A stretch of DNA of 64,000 nt from a virus. The stretch lies in IMG/VR virus record IMGVR_UViG_3300029983_000007, positions 62,001-126,000 of that record; one strand, given 5' to 3'. The position numbers and the translations under genes were made by a program. Below are positions 31,730-40,467 of this stretch, in pieces; the first letter of the stretch is position 1, and each line of letters starts with the position of its first letter. Under the pieces are notes generated by a model. The model was not told the DNA's origin and did no database searches. It worked only from the letters and a program-made list of their open reading frames with translations.

Positions 31730-32030
31730 GAAGAAATATTTAATATGTAAAGATGACTTTTATAAAAATATATATGCTGGCGATACAGTTGAATTGTATT
31801 GTCCAACGGAAATATCAACTACATGGAATTCAATAGTTTATTGGAATATGTTAGATGGTGCTTTTATTCATTCTCATCAGGTTGGTAAACTGTTGTATGG
31901 AGAAAATAGTATGACTAAATTATCTTCAATGATTAATCAACAAGAATTGAATATTTGTGATGTTGGAAGTGATATTCCAATCAAATATAAGGGATATTGT
32001 AAAAAAATTAAATCTTTTTATCAAGAATAA
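31710..32030 (+). CDS. hypothetical protein, 106 aa
   Basis: A beta-rich protein starting MTIQNYKKKYLICKDDFYKN, with AGDTVELYCP. No recognised domain. It is followed by a short AT-rich repeat and then the methyltransferase gene. Confidence 0.74.
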   Translation: MTIQNYKKKYLICKDDFYKNIYAGDTVELYCPTEISTTWNSIVYWNMLDGAFIHSHQVGKLLYGENSMTKLSSMINQQELNICDVGSDIPIKYKGYCKKIKSFYQE

Positions 32031-32080
32031 CATATAAAATAATATAAAATAATAGAATAATATAAAATAATAGAATAAGA
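32030..32080. repeat. short tandem AT repeat
   Basis: Repeats of AATATAAAATAATAG between the stop at 32030 and the methyltransferase ATG at 32081. No other function seen. Confidence 0.6.
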
Positions 32081-32824
32081 ATGTTAAATATAAATGAAAT
32101 TTATTTAGGAGATTGCCTTGATGTTATGAAAGACATTGATGACAAATCTGTTGATATGATATTAGCGGATTTACCTTATGGTACAACAAAATGTAAATGG
32201 GATTCTCAGATTGATTTAGATAAATTATGGGTTCAATATAATAGAATAATTAAAGATCATGGAGTAATTGTATTGTTTTCTCAAACTCCTTTTGATAAAG
32301 TTCTTGGAAGTAGTAATTTAAAAATGTTAAGATATGAATGGATATGGGAAAAATCTCAATCAACTGGACATCTAAACGCAAAAAAAATGCCAATGAAGTC
32401 TCATGAAAATTTGCTAGTATTTTATAAAAAGTTACCAACATTTAATCCTCAAAAAACATTTAATCATAAAAGAAAAATTTCTACAGCTTTTCACAAAAGA
32501 AATACAAATACAGGAGAAATATATGGTAAATGTGATGTATTTTCTGATTATGATTCAACAGAAAGATATCCTAGAAGTATTCAGTTGTTTCCTAGTGATA
32601 AACAAAAATTAAATCTACATAGCACACAGAAACCTTTGTCCTTATGTGAATATTTGATAAAAACTTACACGAACGAAAATGATTTAGTTCTTGATAATGT
32701 TTGTGGAAGTGGAACCACTGGGGTAGCTTGCTCAAAATTAAATAGAAATTTTATCATGATAGAAAAAGATTTGACTTTTTTTAATACCTCTACAGAAAGA
32801 TTAAAAAAATTTCCTTTGGAATAA
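32081..32824 (+). CDS. DNA N6-adenine/N4-cytosine methyltransferase, beta class
   Basis: 247 residues. Catalytic motif IV is DLPYGTT (variant of DPPY) near residue 31, and the SAM-binding motif DNVCGSGTTGVAC lies near residue 206. The IV-before-I order marks the beta class. SQTPF and WEKSQSTG fit the family. It methylates host or viral DNA at a specific site, perhaps to escape host restriction. No partner nuclease lies beside it, so it is an orphan methyltransferase. Ends at a terminator. Confidence 0.92.
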   Translation: MLNINEIYLGDCLDVMKDIDDKSVDMILADLPYGTTKCKWDSQIDLDKLWVQYNRIIKDHGVIVLFSQTPFDKVLGSSNLKMLRYEWIWEKSQSTGHLNAKKMPMKSHENLLVFYKKLPTFNPQKTFNHKRKISTAFHKRNTNTGEIYGKCDVFSDYDSTERYPRSIQLFPSDKQKLNLHSTQKPLSLCEYLIKTYTNENDLVLDNVCGSGTTGVACSKLNRNFIMIEKDLTFFNTSTERLKKFPLE

Positions 32825-32855
32825 AAAAAGCTTCATTAAAAATGAAGCTTTTTTG
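32824..32855. terminator. bidirectional terminator
   Basis: AAAAAAGCTTCATT/AATGAAGCTTTTTT between the convergent methyltransferase and the leftward membrane-protein gene. Confidence 0.85.
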
Positions 32856-32858
32856 TTT

Positions 32859-33236
32859 TTAATTTATAGTTGGATCAGTAGTACCAGGATCTCCAGTAGA
32901 ATTAGTTTTAGTTGTTATGATGTCTGTTTTATTATCATTGGAATCAATTGCACTAATATTTGTTGTATTTGTTTGAGTTTTCTCTTTTTGAATTTGAAAA
33001 AGAATAAATCCAGCCAGTGTAAATTGTATACCAGCCCAAATTGCGAAATCTCCAGCAGAGATTTTACTAATATTCACAATTAAAAAATAAATCATACCCC
33101 ATTGTCCTATAACAAATGCGAAAAATTCTTCAATTCTTTTTCTAGAAAAAAATGAACTTTTATCTGAGAATGTTTTTAACAATTCAGTAATGAATTTTTT
33201 TATATTTGTCCAGCCAAAAAAATAATTCTTTCTCAT
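32859..33236 (-). CDS. membrane protein with two helices, 125 aa
   Basis: Two membrane segments (FAFVIGQWGMIYFLIVNI and DFAIWAGIQFTLAGFILFQI at about residues 40-90) between a basic N-terminus and a polar Thr/Asn/Asp-rich tail. Size and topology would fit a holin or a small virion membrane protein, but nothing proves it. Confidence 0.78.
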   Translation of the reverse strand: MRKNYFFGWTNIKKFITELLKTFSDKSSFFSRKRIEEFFAFVIGQWGMIYFLIVNISKISAGDFAIWAGIQFTLAGFILFQIQKEKTQTNTTNISAIDSNDNKTDIITTKTNSTGDPGTTDPTIN

Positions 33237-33239
33237 AAT

Positions 33240-33782
33240 TTATTTACCTTGTCTTTTTAAAATAGCTTTTTGTAAGCCTTCTGGTAATTTTTTTTGAGAT
33301 GCGGACAATCCTTTTTTGTCTTCTTCATCATCTTCATCATCATCATCATCATCATCTTTTTTAGATTTGCTCATTGGTTTTTTCTTTTCATCTTTATCTT
33401 TCTTATCATCATCTTTCATCTTTTTTACAACTTTGCCTTTCTTTTCACTCTTTTCATCATCGTCATCATCGTCTTCATCTTTGATGTTTTTGAATTCTTT
33501 AAGAATATCTTTTGCTACATCAGTACGTTTAGTTGGTCCTGATTTTTTAAACAAGTCTTTTTCAGAAAAATCATTAAGACAACAAAGATTGTTTAATTTA
33601 CCATATGAGTTTTCTTCTTTGCTCTTTGATTTTTCTGTGATGTTTTTTCCGCCAGATTCTTCTTTGTTTTCAAAAATATCTTTTGCAACTTCAGTTCTTT
33701 TCGTAACTTTTGCGTTTTTGAATACTTCTTTTTCTGAAAAATTATCCATGCTAAGTAGATTATTTAATTTAGTATCTTTCAT
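33240..33782 (-). CDS. acidic low-complexity protein with duplicated TKRTxVAKDI module
   Basis: 180 residues. A module 'KLNNLLSMDNFSEKEVFKNA...TKRTEVAKDIF' occurs twice (residues about 5-38 and 62-95), followed by alternating poly-Asp and poly-Lys blocks. A third copy of the module lies inside the protein at 44250-44924. The composition resembles scaffold or head-core proteins of T4-like viruses. It is a probable head-internal protein. Confidence 0.78.
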   Translation of the reverse strand: MKDTKLNNLLSMDNFSEKEVFKNAKVTKRTEVAKDIFENKEESGGKNITEKSKSKEENSYGKLNNLCCLNDFSEKDLFKKSGPTKRTDVAKDILKEFKNIKDEDDDDDDEKSEKKGKVVKKMKDDDKKDKDEKKKPMSKSKKDDDDDDDEDDEEDKKGLSASQKKLPEGLQKAILKRQGK

Positions 33783-33815
33783 GTGTTTTTATTTTATTTT
33801 TATATTGTATATATA

Positions 33816-34082
33816 TTATTTTTTATTTACTTTTTCTTCACCGCAAATGTCAATTTTTATTTTATCTAAATCTTTCGTTGCACCTTTTCCTTTAGTCCAA
33901 TATTTGTTTATATTATCAAAAAATTCACTTTTCTTTTCATCTGATAATTTTGCAGGAGATTTAACATCATAGCAATCAAGTATAAATTTAAAATATTCTC
34001 TATACTCTATTTGTAAATCTGATAATTTTTCATTTAAAGATAAACTTTCATTATATTGTTTAAAATCTTTGATTTTATTCAT
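33816..34082 (-). CDS. small protein with CTS-like N-terminus, 88 aa
   Basis: Starts MNKIKDFKQYNESLSLNEKL, resembling the capsid-targeting start of T4 internal proteins (MKTYQEFIAE). The body is helical, with a Lys-rich C-terminus. A TTAATATATA box lies 20 bases upstream. Possible capsid-internal protein. Confidence 0.76.
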   Translation of the reverse strand: MNKIKDFKQYNESLSLNEKLSDLQIEYREYFKFILDCYDVKSPAKLSDEKKSEFFDNINKYWTKGKGATKDLDKIKIDICGEEKVNKK

Positions 34083-34102
34083 GCGTATATTTTCTTTTTT
34101 TG

Positions 34103-34112
34103 TATATATTAA
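34103..34112 (-). promoter_or_regulatory. TTAATATATA box (putative late promoter)
   Basis: Leftward TTAATATATA, 20 bases before the ATG at 34082. Confidence 0.5.
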
Positions 34113-34128
34113 ATAATAAAAATCATTT

Positions 34129-34335
34129 TTATTTTAATGTAAATTGTCTTTTGATTAAATTACCTTTTAACTTAACTATTTTCTTAGATCCATCTTCAAA
34201 ATATATAGTAATCTCAAAATTATCAAATATTAAGCCAAAATCTTGATATTCAATATTATCATATGAATTTGATATAATAATTACATTTTTGTTGTGATAA
34301 AAACCTTTTCTTCCTACATAATATTCTTTAAACAT
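34129..34335 (-). CDS. hypothetical small beta protein, 68 aa
   Basis: Starts MFKEYYVGRKGFYHNKNVII and consists of short strands with Lys/Gly turns. No recognised domain. Confidence 0.7.
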   Translation of the reverse strand: MFKEYYVGRKGFYHNKNVIIISNSYDNIEYQDFGLIFDNFEITIYFEDGSKKIVKLKGNLIKRQFTLK

Positions 34336-34336
34336 T

Positions 34337-34346
34337 TATATATTAA
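34337..34346 (-). promoter_or_regulatory. TTAATATATA box (putative late promoter)
   Basis: Leftward TTAATATATA, only 1 base before the ATG at 34335. If used, it would yield a transcript starting inside that gene, so it may serve a later gene or be chance. Confidence 0.3.
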
Positions 34347-34361
34347 ATTTTTGATATTTTT

Positions 34362-34850
34362 TCATCTTGGATTAATTCTATTTGCAACCTGCATCATTGA
34401 ATTGTATCTTGCCTTTTCAAACATTTCTAAAGATATATAATCAGAATTTGAGAAATCAATATTTTCATTTAATCTTTGACGTTCCTGAGTTTGTTTTATT
34501 TCATTTAATCTTTCGTCACGAAGTTTTTGCATAACTTCATTTAACTTATTTTCTCTTTCTTCTTGTTTAACTTCATTGATAATCTGTCCATTTACTCTTT
34601 TCTCAATGTTAAATTCATTAATGTTAAAATCTTGTGAGTATTCTTGTCTTCTTACTTCATTTATATTTTGAGTTTTAAAATTACTATAATTATCGTTATA
34701 ATTAGTATAGTCAGTAGTTTCTTTTAACATTTGAGTGTTGTATGAGTTGTCGTTACCTCGTAATTGCTCATATGCATAATTTGTTGATTCTGATTTTTGT
34801 GTATTTACTTGTTTAAACAAGTCTAAATACGATTGATCGTAATATTCCAT
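34362..34850 (-). CDS. polar coiled-coil protein, 162 aa
   Basis: Starts MEYYDQSYLDLFKQVNTQ. Rich in Asn, Gln, Glu and Arg, with repeated INEV/LNEV/LNEI blocks (residues 60-130) forming a likely coiled coil. No catalytic motif. Fits a structural or scaffold role. Confidence 0.75.
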   Translation of the reverse strand: MEYYDQSYLDLFKQVNTQKSESTNYAYEQLRGNDNSYNTQMLKETTDYTNYNDNYSNFKTQNINEVRRQEYSQDFNINEFNIEKRVNGQIINEVKQEERENKLNEVMQKLRDERLNEIKQTQERQRLNENIDFSNSDYISLEMFEKARYNSMMQVANRINPR

Positions 34851-34888
34851 TCTATTGTATTGTTTTTGTTATATATTATTATGATGAG

Positions 34889-34898
34889 TATATATTAA
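34889..34898 (-). promoter_or_regulatory. TTAATATATA box (putative late promoter)
   Basis: Leftward TTAATATATA, 38 bases before the ATG at 34850. Confidence 0.45.
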
Positions 34899-34900
34899 TA

Positions 34901-35848
34901 TTACAAGTTAAATTTGGTTATATCTTCATAAAATGGATTTTCCTTTATAAAATCAGCAAATCTCTCATAAAAAAGTTCTCCATTATTCTTTTTTAACATA
35001 TTATAAAATTTAGGATATGCACCCAATCTCAATAATTTTGTTGATATGTCAATACCTCCTAATCCAGATTCATAATATAATCTATTGTATATTAAAATAA
35101 CAAAATCATCATACATATATTTTTTAAGTGGAGTCATAAAATCATCTATTATATTAAAATTTTTCTCAATCATTGGTAACATATTTGAAAATGTTTTCAT
35201 ATCTTGAATTATCACACCATTATCAAATAGAGTTTTAAATATATTTATTACTATATTTTTACTTTTATCACTATAATGTCTTAGTTGATAAGTCAAAGGA
35301 TATAAATAACTTACTTGGTCCTTACCATTTAAATTTACATTGTTTTTTATTAATAATTCTAATATTTTTTTATTTAATATGGATCCTGTGAGAACTGATT
35401 GAGAATTGATATCTATTTTATTTATATCTACTCCATCGTTAATTATTTTTTGATATAACTCAACATTGAACAACTTCTTTATTGCTAATGTAATTAGTGT
35501 TGTTCTATTAATTTTGGTTACTTGATTAATATTAGCTCCTAAATCATACAATTTTTTGAATACTTTAAGACTCTTGCAAAAAAATAACACATTCTCGCCT
35601 GTAGATTTTACTACTTGATTTAAGTCAACTTTAAATTTTAAAATATAATCAATCAAATCTTCATTATTAGATGAAACTACACTCATTAATACGTTTTTAC
35701 CACTTTTATCACTATAATTAACTAATCTATTAATTAATGCTGAGTTTTTGTTGTCTTCTGTTTCTAATGATTTTAATATTTCAATTATATCTTCATTAGA
35801 CATTGATATGTTTTCATTTAATAGAAACATGTTATATTTTTTTATCAT
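34901..35848 (-). CDS. ankyrin-repeat protein with CTS-like N-terminus and KFNL end
   Basis: 315 residues. Starts MIKKYNMFLLNENISMSNED. Ankyrin-like repeats are visible: SGKNVLMSVVSSNNEDLIDYIL, TGENVLFFC..KVFKKLYDLGANIN, NRTTLITLAI, and others. It ends DITKFNL, matching the KFN(I/L) end of several neighbours. Possible head-packaged effector that binds host proteins, by analogy with T4 internal proteins. That role is inference. Confidence 0.78.
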   Translation of the reverse strand: MIKKYNMFLLNENISMSNEDIIEILKSLETEDNKNSALINRLVNYSDKSGKNVLMSVVSSNNEDLIDYILKFKVDLNQVVKSTGENVLFFCKSLKVFKKLYDLGANINQVTKINRTTLITLAIKKLFNVELYQKIINDGVDINKIDINSQSVLTGSILNKKILELLIKNNVNLNGKDQVSYLYPLTYQLRHYSDKSKNIVINIFKTLFDNGVIIQDMKTFSNMLPMIEKNFNIIDDFMTPLKKYMYDDFVILIYNRLYYESGLGGIDISTKLLRLGAYPKFYNMLKKNNGELFYERFADFIKENPFYEDITKFNL

Positions 35849-35849
35849 A

Positions 35850-36236
35850 TTATATATTGAATTTATTTGAGTTTTTATAAAATTCTAAGTTTTCTGGATG
35901 TTCTAAAAAAGAAACATTGTTATATCCTATAATTATTCCATAATCGTCTATTAATAATCCACAATTTTTTGCATATTTCTCAGCCTCAATATCATCTTTA
36001 ATTAAAATTGAGTCATCATCTTTTTGTATTTGCCAATAATCTCCATATTTATTTGTATATGGTACATTATATTCATTTGGAATATTCAATCCTGATGCAT
36101 GTGAAATAAGCCAACCTTCTTTTTTCATTATATCATCATAAAGATTACAAAACCATTCAATGAAGGGCTGAAATAAATCTATTGGATATATTTTCTTATT
36201 ATCTTTAATATTTTCATATTTTTTGATATATTTCAT
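35850..36236 (-). CDS. small protein with CTS-like start and NKFNI end, 128 aa
   Basis: Starts MKYIKKYENIKDNKKIYPID and ends EHPENLEFYKNSNKFNI. The same terminal peptides occur at 37228, 37514 and 37857. The body is acidic with several Trp and Tyr. It lies 1 base after the ankyrin gene stop in the leftward direction. Confidence 0.76.
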   Translation of the reverse strand: MKYIKKYENIKDNKKIYPIDLFQPFIEWFCNLYDDIMKKEGWLISHASGLNIPNEYNVPYTNKYGDYWQIQKDDDSILIKDDIEAEKYAKNCGLLIDDYGIIIGYNNVSFLEHPENLEFYKNSNKFNI

Positions 36237-36256
36237 TTATAACATATATTTATTTA

Positions 36257-36266
36257 TATATATTAA
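36257..36266 (-). promoter_or_regulatory. TTAATATATA box (putative late promoter)
   Basis: Leftward TTAATATATA, 20 bases before the ATG at 36236 (same spacing as at 34103). Confidence 0.5.
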
Positions 36267-36284
36267 AAAATTAAAGTTATTTTT

Positions 36285-36911
36285 ATGAGCAAAAGTGAAA
36301 CACCAACAGAGAAAGATTATAGAGAATCATTTCAATCAAATATAGACAAATTAAAAACTGAAATTGAAGATGCACAAGAAGAATTGGATTTTGATCCATC
36401 AGAATTTTTTCCAGTTAATAATAACATAGATTTAAATTTCAAAATTGAAATGCATGATTATGAAAAAGATTTGGAAGTAATAAGAGAAGAATCTAAAGAA
36501 ACACTTGAATGCATAGCAAATTTATATTTATCAGAAGATATTATGTTAAATAAAAATATAAATAACATAATAAAAAATGATGCACTTGCAATTTCTGATT
36601 TAAAATTTTCAATTTCATGTTCAAAAAGAGGATTAATAAATCTGATGAAGCAAATAGATAATGGCAGTTCAGACGCTGATTTATTTCAGGCTGTTTCTAT
36701 GTTTCAAAGAGAAATGAAAGATTGTATTGAAACTTTATATAAATTACAAAAAAGTATGAAAGAATTTTTTAAAGATTTAAAAGAAGAATTAAAGGAAATA
36801 AACATAGGTGATAGTGAAGTAGAAATACACGATAAGTATAAAGATATGAGAATTTCAGATAGAGATATTAACAAATCAATTGATATTATATTAGCATCTA
36901 AAAAGAAATAA
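36285..36911 (+). CDS. coiled-coil protein, 208 aa
   Basis: Starts MSKSETPTEKDYRESFQSNI. Almost entirely acidic alpha-helical with heptad patterns, for example LYKLQKSMKEFFKDLKEELK. Isolated rightward gene ending at a terminator hairpin. Function unknown. Confidence 0.78.
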   Translation: MSKSETPTEKDYRESFQSNIDKLKTEIEDAQEELDFDPSEFFPVNNNIDLNFKIEMHDYEKDLEVIREESKETLECIANLYLSEDIMLNKNINNIIKNDALAISDLKFSISCSKRGLINLMKQIDNGSSDADLFQAVSMFQREMKDCIETLYKLQKSMKEFFKDLKEELKEINIGDSEVEIHDKYKDMRISDRDINKSIDIILASKKK

Positions 36912-36943
36912 AAAAATCAGTAGATATTCTACTGATTTTTTTT
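36911..36943. terminator. bidirectional terminator
   Basis: AAAAATCAGTAGA/TCTACTGATTTTT between the rightward gene at 36285 and the leftward gene at 36929. Confidence 0.85.
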
Positions 36944-37213
36944 AAATGTTTCTGATTTAATTTTTTCTATTGCTACTATCACTATGCTAACGTACACTTT
37001 CTTTTTTTCATCTAAAAGTTCACACATATGCTTTGTACTATCAGACAATCCTTTTAATTTATCATATTCTTCATCAGTTAAATAAACAGTTTTATTATTA
37101 TTTCTTCTTGTTGAATATTCCTGAGTTTTAGTTAACTCTCCATTTTCACTCAACTCATAAGGATTTCTAAATTTATCCTTATCAACTTCTTCATTAAATT
37201 TTTCTATTTTCAT
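36929..37213 (-). CDS. CTS-like N-terminus protein, 94 aa, paralogue of 37228-37512
   Basis: Starts MKIEKFNEEVDKDKF, then NGELTKTQEY and VYLTDEEYDKLKGLSDSTKH, aligning with the next gene (NGELKLGNT, IFLTDDEYSRIKDLADNIKK). The LTD(E/D)EY helix may be a protein-binding element. Probable capsid-internal pair. Confidence 0.78.
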   Translation of the reverse strand: MKIEKFNEEVDKDKFRNPYELSENGELTKTQEYSTRRNNNKTVYLTDEEYDKLKGLSDSTKHMCELLDEKKKVYVSIVIVAIEKIKSETFKKNQ

Positions 37214-37227
37214 ATTACTTTTTATTT

Positions 37228-37512
37228 TTATAAATTAAATTTATTAGTTGTTCTCATAAATTCAGAGTCATCTTTAACTTTTGATATTGCAGTTCTTAGT
37301 CTTAATATCTGTGTTTCTTTCATTGCATTATAATTCTCACAAGATTTTTTTATATTATCAGCTAAATCTTTTATTCTACTATACTCATCATCAGTTAAGA
37401 AAATATTAGAACTCATGGTGTTGCCAAGTTTCAATTCTCCATTTTTAGGTTCAATAAAATATCCTTTTTCTCTTGAACTTTCGTTTATTTCTTCAAATTT
37501 ATTCACCTTCAT
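37228..37512 (-). CDS. CTS-like N-terminus protein, 94 aa, paralogue of 36929-37213
   Basis: Starts MKVNKFEEINESSREKGY, contains NGELKL and IFLTDDEYSRIKDL, and ends MRTTNKFNL, so it carries both the N- and C-terminal peptides of this cluster. Confidence 0.78.
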   Translation of the reverse strand: MKVNKFEEINESSREKGYFIEPKNGELKLGNTMSSNIFLTDDEYSRIKDLADNIKKSCENYNAMKETQILRLRTAISKVKDDSEFMRTTNKFNL

Positions 37513-37513
37513 A

Positions 37514-37855
37514 TTATATGTTAAATTTTTTTGAATTTTTATACACCTCAGGATTGTCTACAAATTTCATTATATCATCAAATTCACTTTGATTTATAAT
37601 ATCACAATATTTTTTTTTAGAACTAGATTCTATAATAATCATAACAGAATAAAAATATCCGTTATTTTCAAAATCTTTCTCAATAGTCTTTTCTATACTA
37701 ATTGCTTTAACTTTTTTAAGTCCATATCCATAATGATTTATTCTAAATTGATCATTGAAATTATAATAATCACTTATGAGATTCATAATATCTAACCTTA
37801 TTCTTTCACACTCATGGTTTAATTTTAAATATTCATCATATTTATTTACCTTCAT
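37514..37855 (-). CDS. CTS-like N-terminus protein, 113 aa, paralogue of 37857-38186
   Basis: I use the ATG at 37855 (MKVNKYDEYLKLNHECERI), one base from the upstream stop, instead of 37891. It aligns over its whole length with the next gene, including ISDYYNFNDQFRI, LTQSEYD-like NQSEFDDIMKF and VYKNSKKFNI at the end. Tandem duplicate. Function unknown. Confidence 0.78.
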   Translation of the reverse strand: MKVNKYDEYLKLNHECERIRLDIMNLISDYYNFNDQFRINHYGYGLKKVKAISIEKTIEKDFENNGYFYSVMIIIESSSKKKYCDIINQSEFDDIMKFVDNPEVYKNSKKFNI

Positions 37856-37856
37856 A

Positions 37857-38186
37857 TTATATGTTAAATTTTTTTGAGTTTTTATATACATCAGGATTTT
37901 CTATAAATTTAATCATATCATCATATTCACTTTGAGTTAACTTATCATAATTTCTACCTCCTGGTACATAATATTCTATCCAATAAAAATATTCTCCTGA
38001 ATCATAATCTATTTCATCAGACTTACTAACATTTAAGACAATTTTAATATTATTATCTCCAATATGAGTTATTCTGAAATCATCATTCAAATTATAATAA
38101 TCTTGAATTAGACTCATAATATTACTTCTTTCGATATCGTATTTATCTTTCAACTTTAAAAATTGTTCATATCTAGTTACTTTCAT
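37857..38186 (-). CDS. CTS-like N-terminus protein, 109 aa, paralogue of 37514-37855
   Basis: Starts MKVTRYEQFLKLKDKYDIER and ends NPDVYKNSKKFNI. The N-terminus is the closest here to the T4 pattern MK.Y.EF. The body contains YYNLNDDFRITHIG and a Tyr/Trp-rich strand. Confidence 0.78.
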   Translation of the reverse strand: MKVTRYEQFLKLKDKYDIERSNIMSLIQDYYNLNDDFRITHIGDNNIKIVLNVSKSDEIDYDSGEYFYWIEYYVPGGRNYDKLTQSEYDDMIKFIENPDVYKNSKKFNI

Positions 38187-38192
38187 GCCAAT

Positions 38193-38498
38193 TTAATTCA
38201 TTTTGAAATATTTATCATAAACAAACTCAGCGGTATATTCTTTTCTTTTATCTTTAAGATTATTTATTTCTTCTAATATTTCTGGATTGTTATCAAACAT
38301 ATTTTTTAGATAAGATTCCGCTTCATCTAATTGATTAAAAGACTTTTCACTTATATGTTTTTCATTACAATATATGTGTGATATGTGATCAAATACATCA
38401 TCAACATAATTTCTTACTGGAAATTTCCATCCAAATGAATTTATTTCATATTCTGGATTTTTATTGTACATTTCCGTTATTAATTTAACGTGATTCAT
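38193..38498 (-). CDS. hypothetical protein, 101 aa
   Basis: Starts MNHVKLITEMYNKNPEYEIN. Acidic and helical, ending FVYDKYFKMN. First of the leftward set before the DHH gene. No recognised domain. Confidence 0.73.
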   Translation of the reverse strand: MNHVKLITEMYNKNPEYEINSFGWKFPVRNYVDDVFDHISHIYCNEKHISEKSFNQLDEAESYLKNMFDNNPEILEEINNLKDKRKEYTAEFVYDKYFKMN

Positions 38499-38526
38499 TT
38501 AAATATATTTATTTTTCAGTATATAT

Positions 38527-38559
38527 AAAAAAAAATACACTTAAATAAGTGTATTTTTT
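38527..38559. terminator. terminator at the end of the DHH gene
   Basis: AAAAATACACTTA/TAAGTGTATTTTT, with the leftward DHH stop inside its right arm. Confidence 0.75.
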
Positions 38560-40400
38560 AATAATATTTCAAACTTTATATTTGTATCATTTTTAATATA
38601 TACTCTATTCATTATATTGAAAATATATTTAAATATTCTTTTAAGTTCTTTTCTTTGAGTTTTTCTTGCATCTATTAGAGTGCTACTGTAAATATCATTC
38701 AATTCAAATTTTGTATAAATTTTTTCAAATAGTATACTATTTTCAATGTCTTTATTTCTTTTGAAATATATTTTTTCTAAATCATTTGATTTTACTGTTC
38801 TACATTTAATTTCATTAAAGTCTGTATCTAGCCAAATATCATATATTTTTCTGATAGTATCATTTTTGAATTTTGAAATTATATTTTCATCTTTAATACT
38901 ATTTGTAATAATATAATTTAATATTTCTATTTCATCATTTTCAACTTTAATATCATTTTCACTACTAATATTATTAATATCCATTAATTTTTTATTGACT
39001 TCATCAGGTGCAAAAACTTTGCCTTTTTCATCTGATTCATTCCAAGCCATTGTGATACCCCACTTAACTCCTGAAATATCATTAATAATTTTATTTCTTA
39101 ATAAATCTAAAAATTTAATATTTTTATAATTTTCTTTTTTGCATTTTTTGAAAATATTAGATATTGAACCAATACCAGTATGTCCACCTGCAACTGTTCT
39201 ATCATCATCATATTCTAAATGTTGTTTGAAGTTTTTTAATAAACCATCCATATATGAACCTAAATTATCAATTGGTATACCATTCTTATCTTTTGGTAAA
39301 TCATCTGGCGACATATCAGACATTTTAGTTGTCAAATTTGCAATTTGAAGTGTATTACCATATTGTAACAGAACGAAATTTAATTTAGTATTATACTGAA
39401 TAATACCTGATTCAACATCTTGTGAAAAAATAGCCTTAGCTCTTAATGCATTCGCCCAAGTTCCTGACGGTACATACATTAAATTTCCTATTATTTGATA
39501 TACAACAGGCTTAACTTGCCATTTTAATTCATCAGTATTTATTACATTACCTTCATCATCATGATCTATGTATGGAATTTTTTGTGCAAATTTTTTCCAA
39601 AATTCATCTTGTGATGAAAATATTATTTTTTTACCATCTTCTGTGAACCCTTGTGATTCATTTCCAATACCTTTTGTTTTTGATTTCATTTGTTCTAATC
39701 TTAAATATGCATCAGATACAAATTCAGGTTCATCACCATTTTTGAAATTAGGATTATTTTTAGGATAGAATATTTTAAATAATCTGAAAATGTTATATAT
39801 TGATGGTTCTTGAGATGCATTTATAACTTCAATAAATGTTTTATGGTCAGAACGCTTGAGCATTTGATTAAATGATGCTGCAAAATTTAACTTTGCATTA
39901 TCACTATTGATAATATTATTTAAATCAAAATCTAATATACCTTTGATGTCTACATGATACTCATCATATTTTGCAGAATCAATCATGTCTATCCAATCTT
40001 TTGTGTCATTTGAAAATGGTATGCCTAATTGTTGAGCTAAACCTTCAGCTGCAGAACCAGTATTTGTTTTTATACTACCTTTCTTTTGTGCTATTATTTT
40101 CTCTTCTTCAGAAAAAATTCCATGGTGGTCGACATAATAATTAAATGACTCATCATCCGAAGAAAAATCTAATGTTATATTAATCAGTGAGTTATCTAAT
40201 TTGAATGCATCAACACCTTCTTGGTAATCAATCAAACCATATCTAAGAATTTTAAAATCATGATTAATTAAATAATTCTTCATTATTATTGCGGAAACTA
40301 TTCCGTCTAAATCATTGTGTGTAATTAAACATACATTTTTTCCAGATTTGCCTTTTTTTAGCCAATAATTTATATCATTTGGAAGTCTTGGTGCAGCCAT
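38541..40400 (-). CDS. DHH-family phosphoesterase, 619 aa
   Basis: The N-terminal DHH domain has CLITHNDLDGIVSAIIM (metal-binding HNDxDG) near residue 23 and YVDHHGIF (DHH) near residue 88. GHTGIGSISNIF near residue 407 resembles the DHHA1 GGH-type loop (here GGHTG). Such enzymes are Mn-dependent nanoRNases, RecJ-type exonucleases or cyclic dinucleotide phosphodiesterases. The long C-terminal region has no recognised domain. A virus might use it to recycle short RNA or degrade cyclic dinucleotide alarm signals. The substrate cannot be told from the sequence. Confidence 0.85.
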   Translation of the reverse strand: MAAPRLPNDINYWLKKGKSGKNVCLITHNDLDGIVSAIIMKNYLINHDFKILRYGLIDYQEGVDAFKLDNSLINITLDFSSDDESFNYYVDHHGIFSEEEKIIAQKKGSIKTNTGSAAEGLAQQLGIPFSNDTKDWIDMIDSAKYDEYHVDIKGILDFDLNNIINSDNAKLNFAASFNQMLKRSDHKTFIEVINASQEPSIYNIFRLFKIFYPKNNPNFKNGDEPEFVSDAYLRLEQMKSKTKGIGNESQGFTEDGKKIIFSSQDEFWKKFAQKIPYIDHDDEGNVINTDELKWQVKPVVYQIIGNLMYVPSGTWANALRAKAIFSQDVESGIIQYNTKLNFVLLQYGNTLQIANLTTKMSDMSPDDLPKDKNGIPIDNLGSYMDGLLKNFKQHLEYDDDRTVAGGHTGIGSISNIFKKCKKENYKNIKFLDLLRNKIINDISGVKWGITMAWNESDEKGKVFAPDEVNKKLMDINNISSENDIKVENDEIEILNYIITNSIKDENIISKFKNDTIRKIYDIWLDTDFNEIKCRTVKSNDLEKIYFKRNKDIENSILFEKIYTKFELNDIYSSTLIDARKTQRKELKRIFKYIFNIMNRVYIKNDTNIKFEILLKNTLI

Positions 40401-40425
40401 ATTTTTTATTTTTATAATTAGATTA

Positions 40426-40455
40426 CAAAGATAACAAAATATTTCTAATATACAA
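40426..40455 (-). promoter_or_regulatory. Bacteroidota-type promoter of the DHH gene
   Basis: Leftward TTG (40453-40455), 19 bases, TATCTTTG (40426-40433), 25 bases before the ATG at 40400. Confidence 0.65.
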
Positions 40456-40467
40456 CCATTTGACTGT

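Noticed and set aside
33294-33972. Rightward frames rich in Phe/Ser opposite the acidic protein at 33240
   Set aside because: Antisense of Asp/Lys-rich codon runs. The leftward frame has a coherent duplicated module and an upstream gene order that fits.
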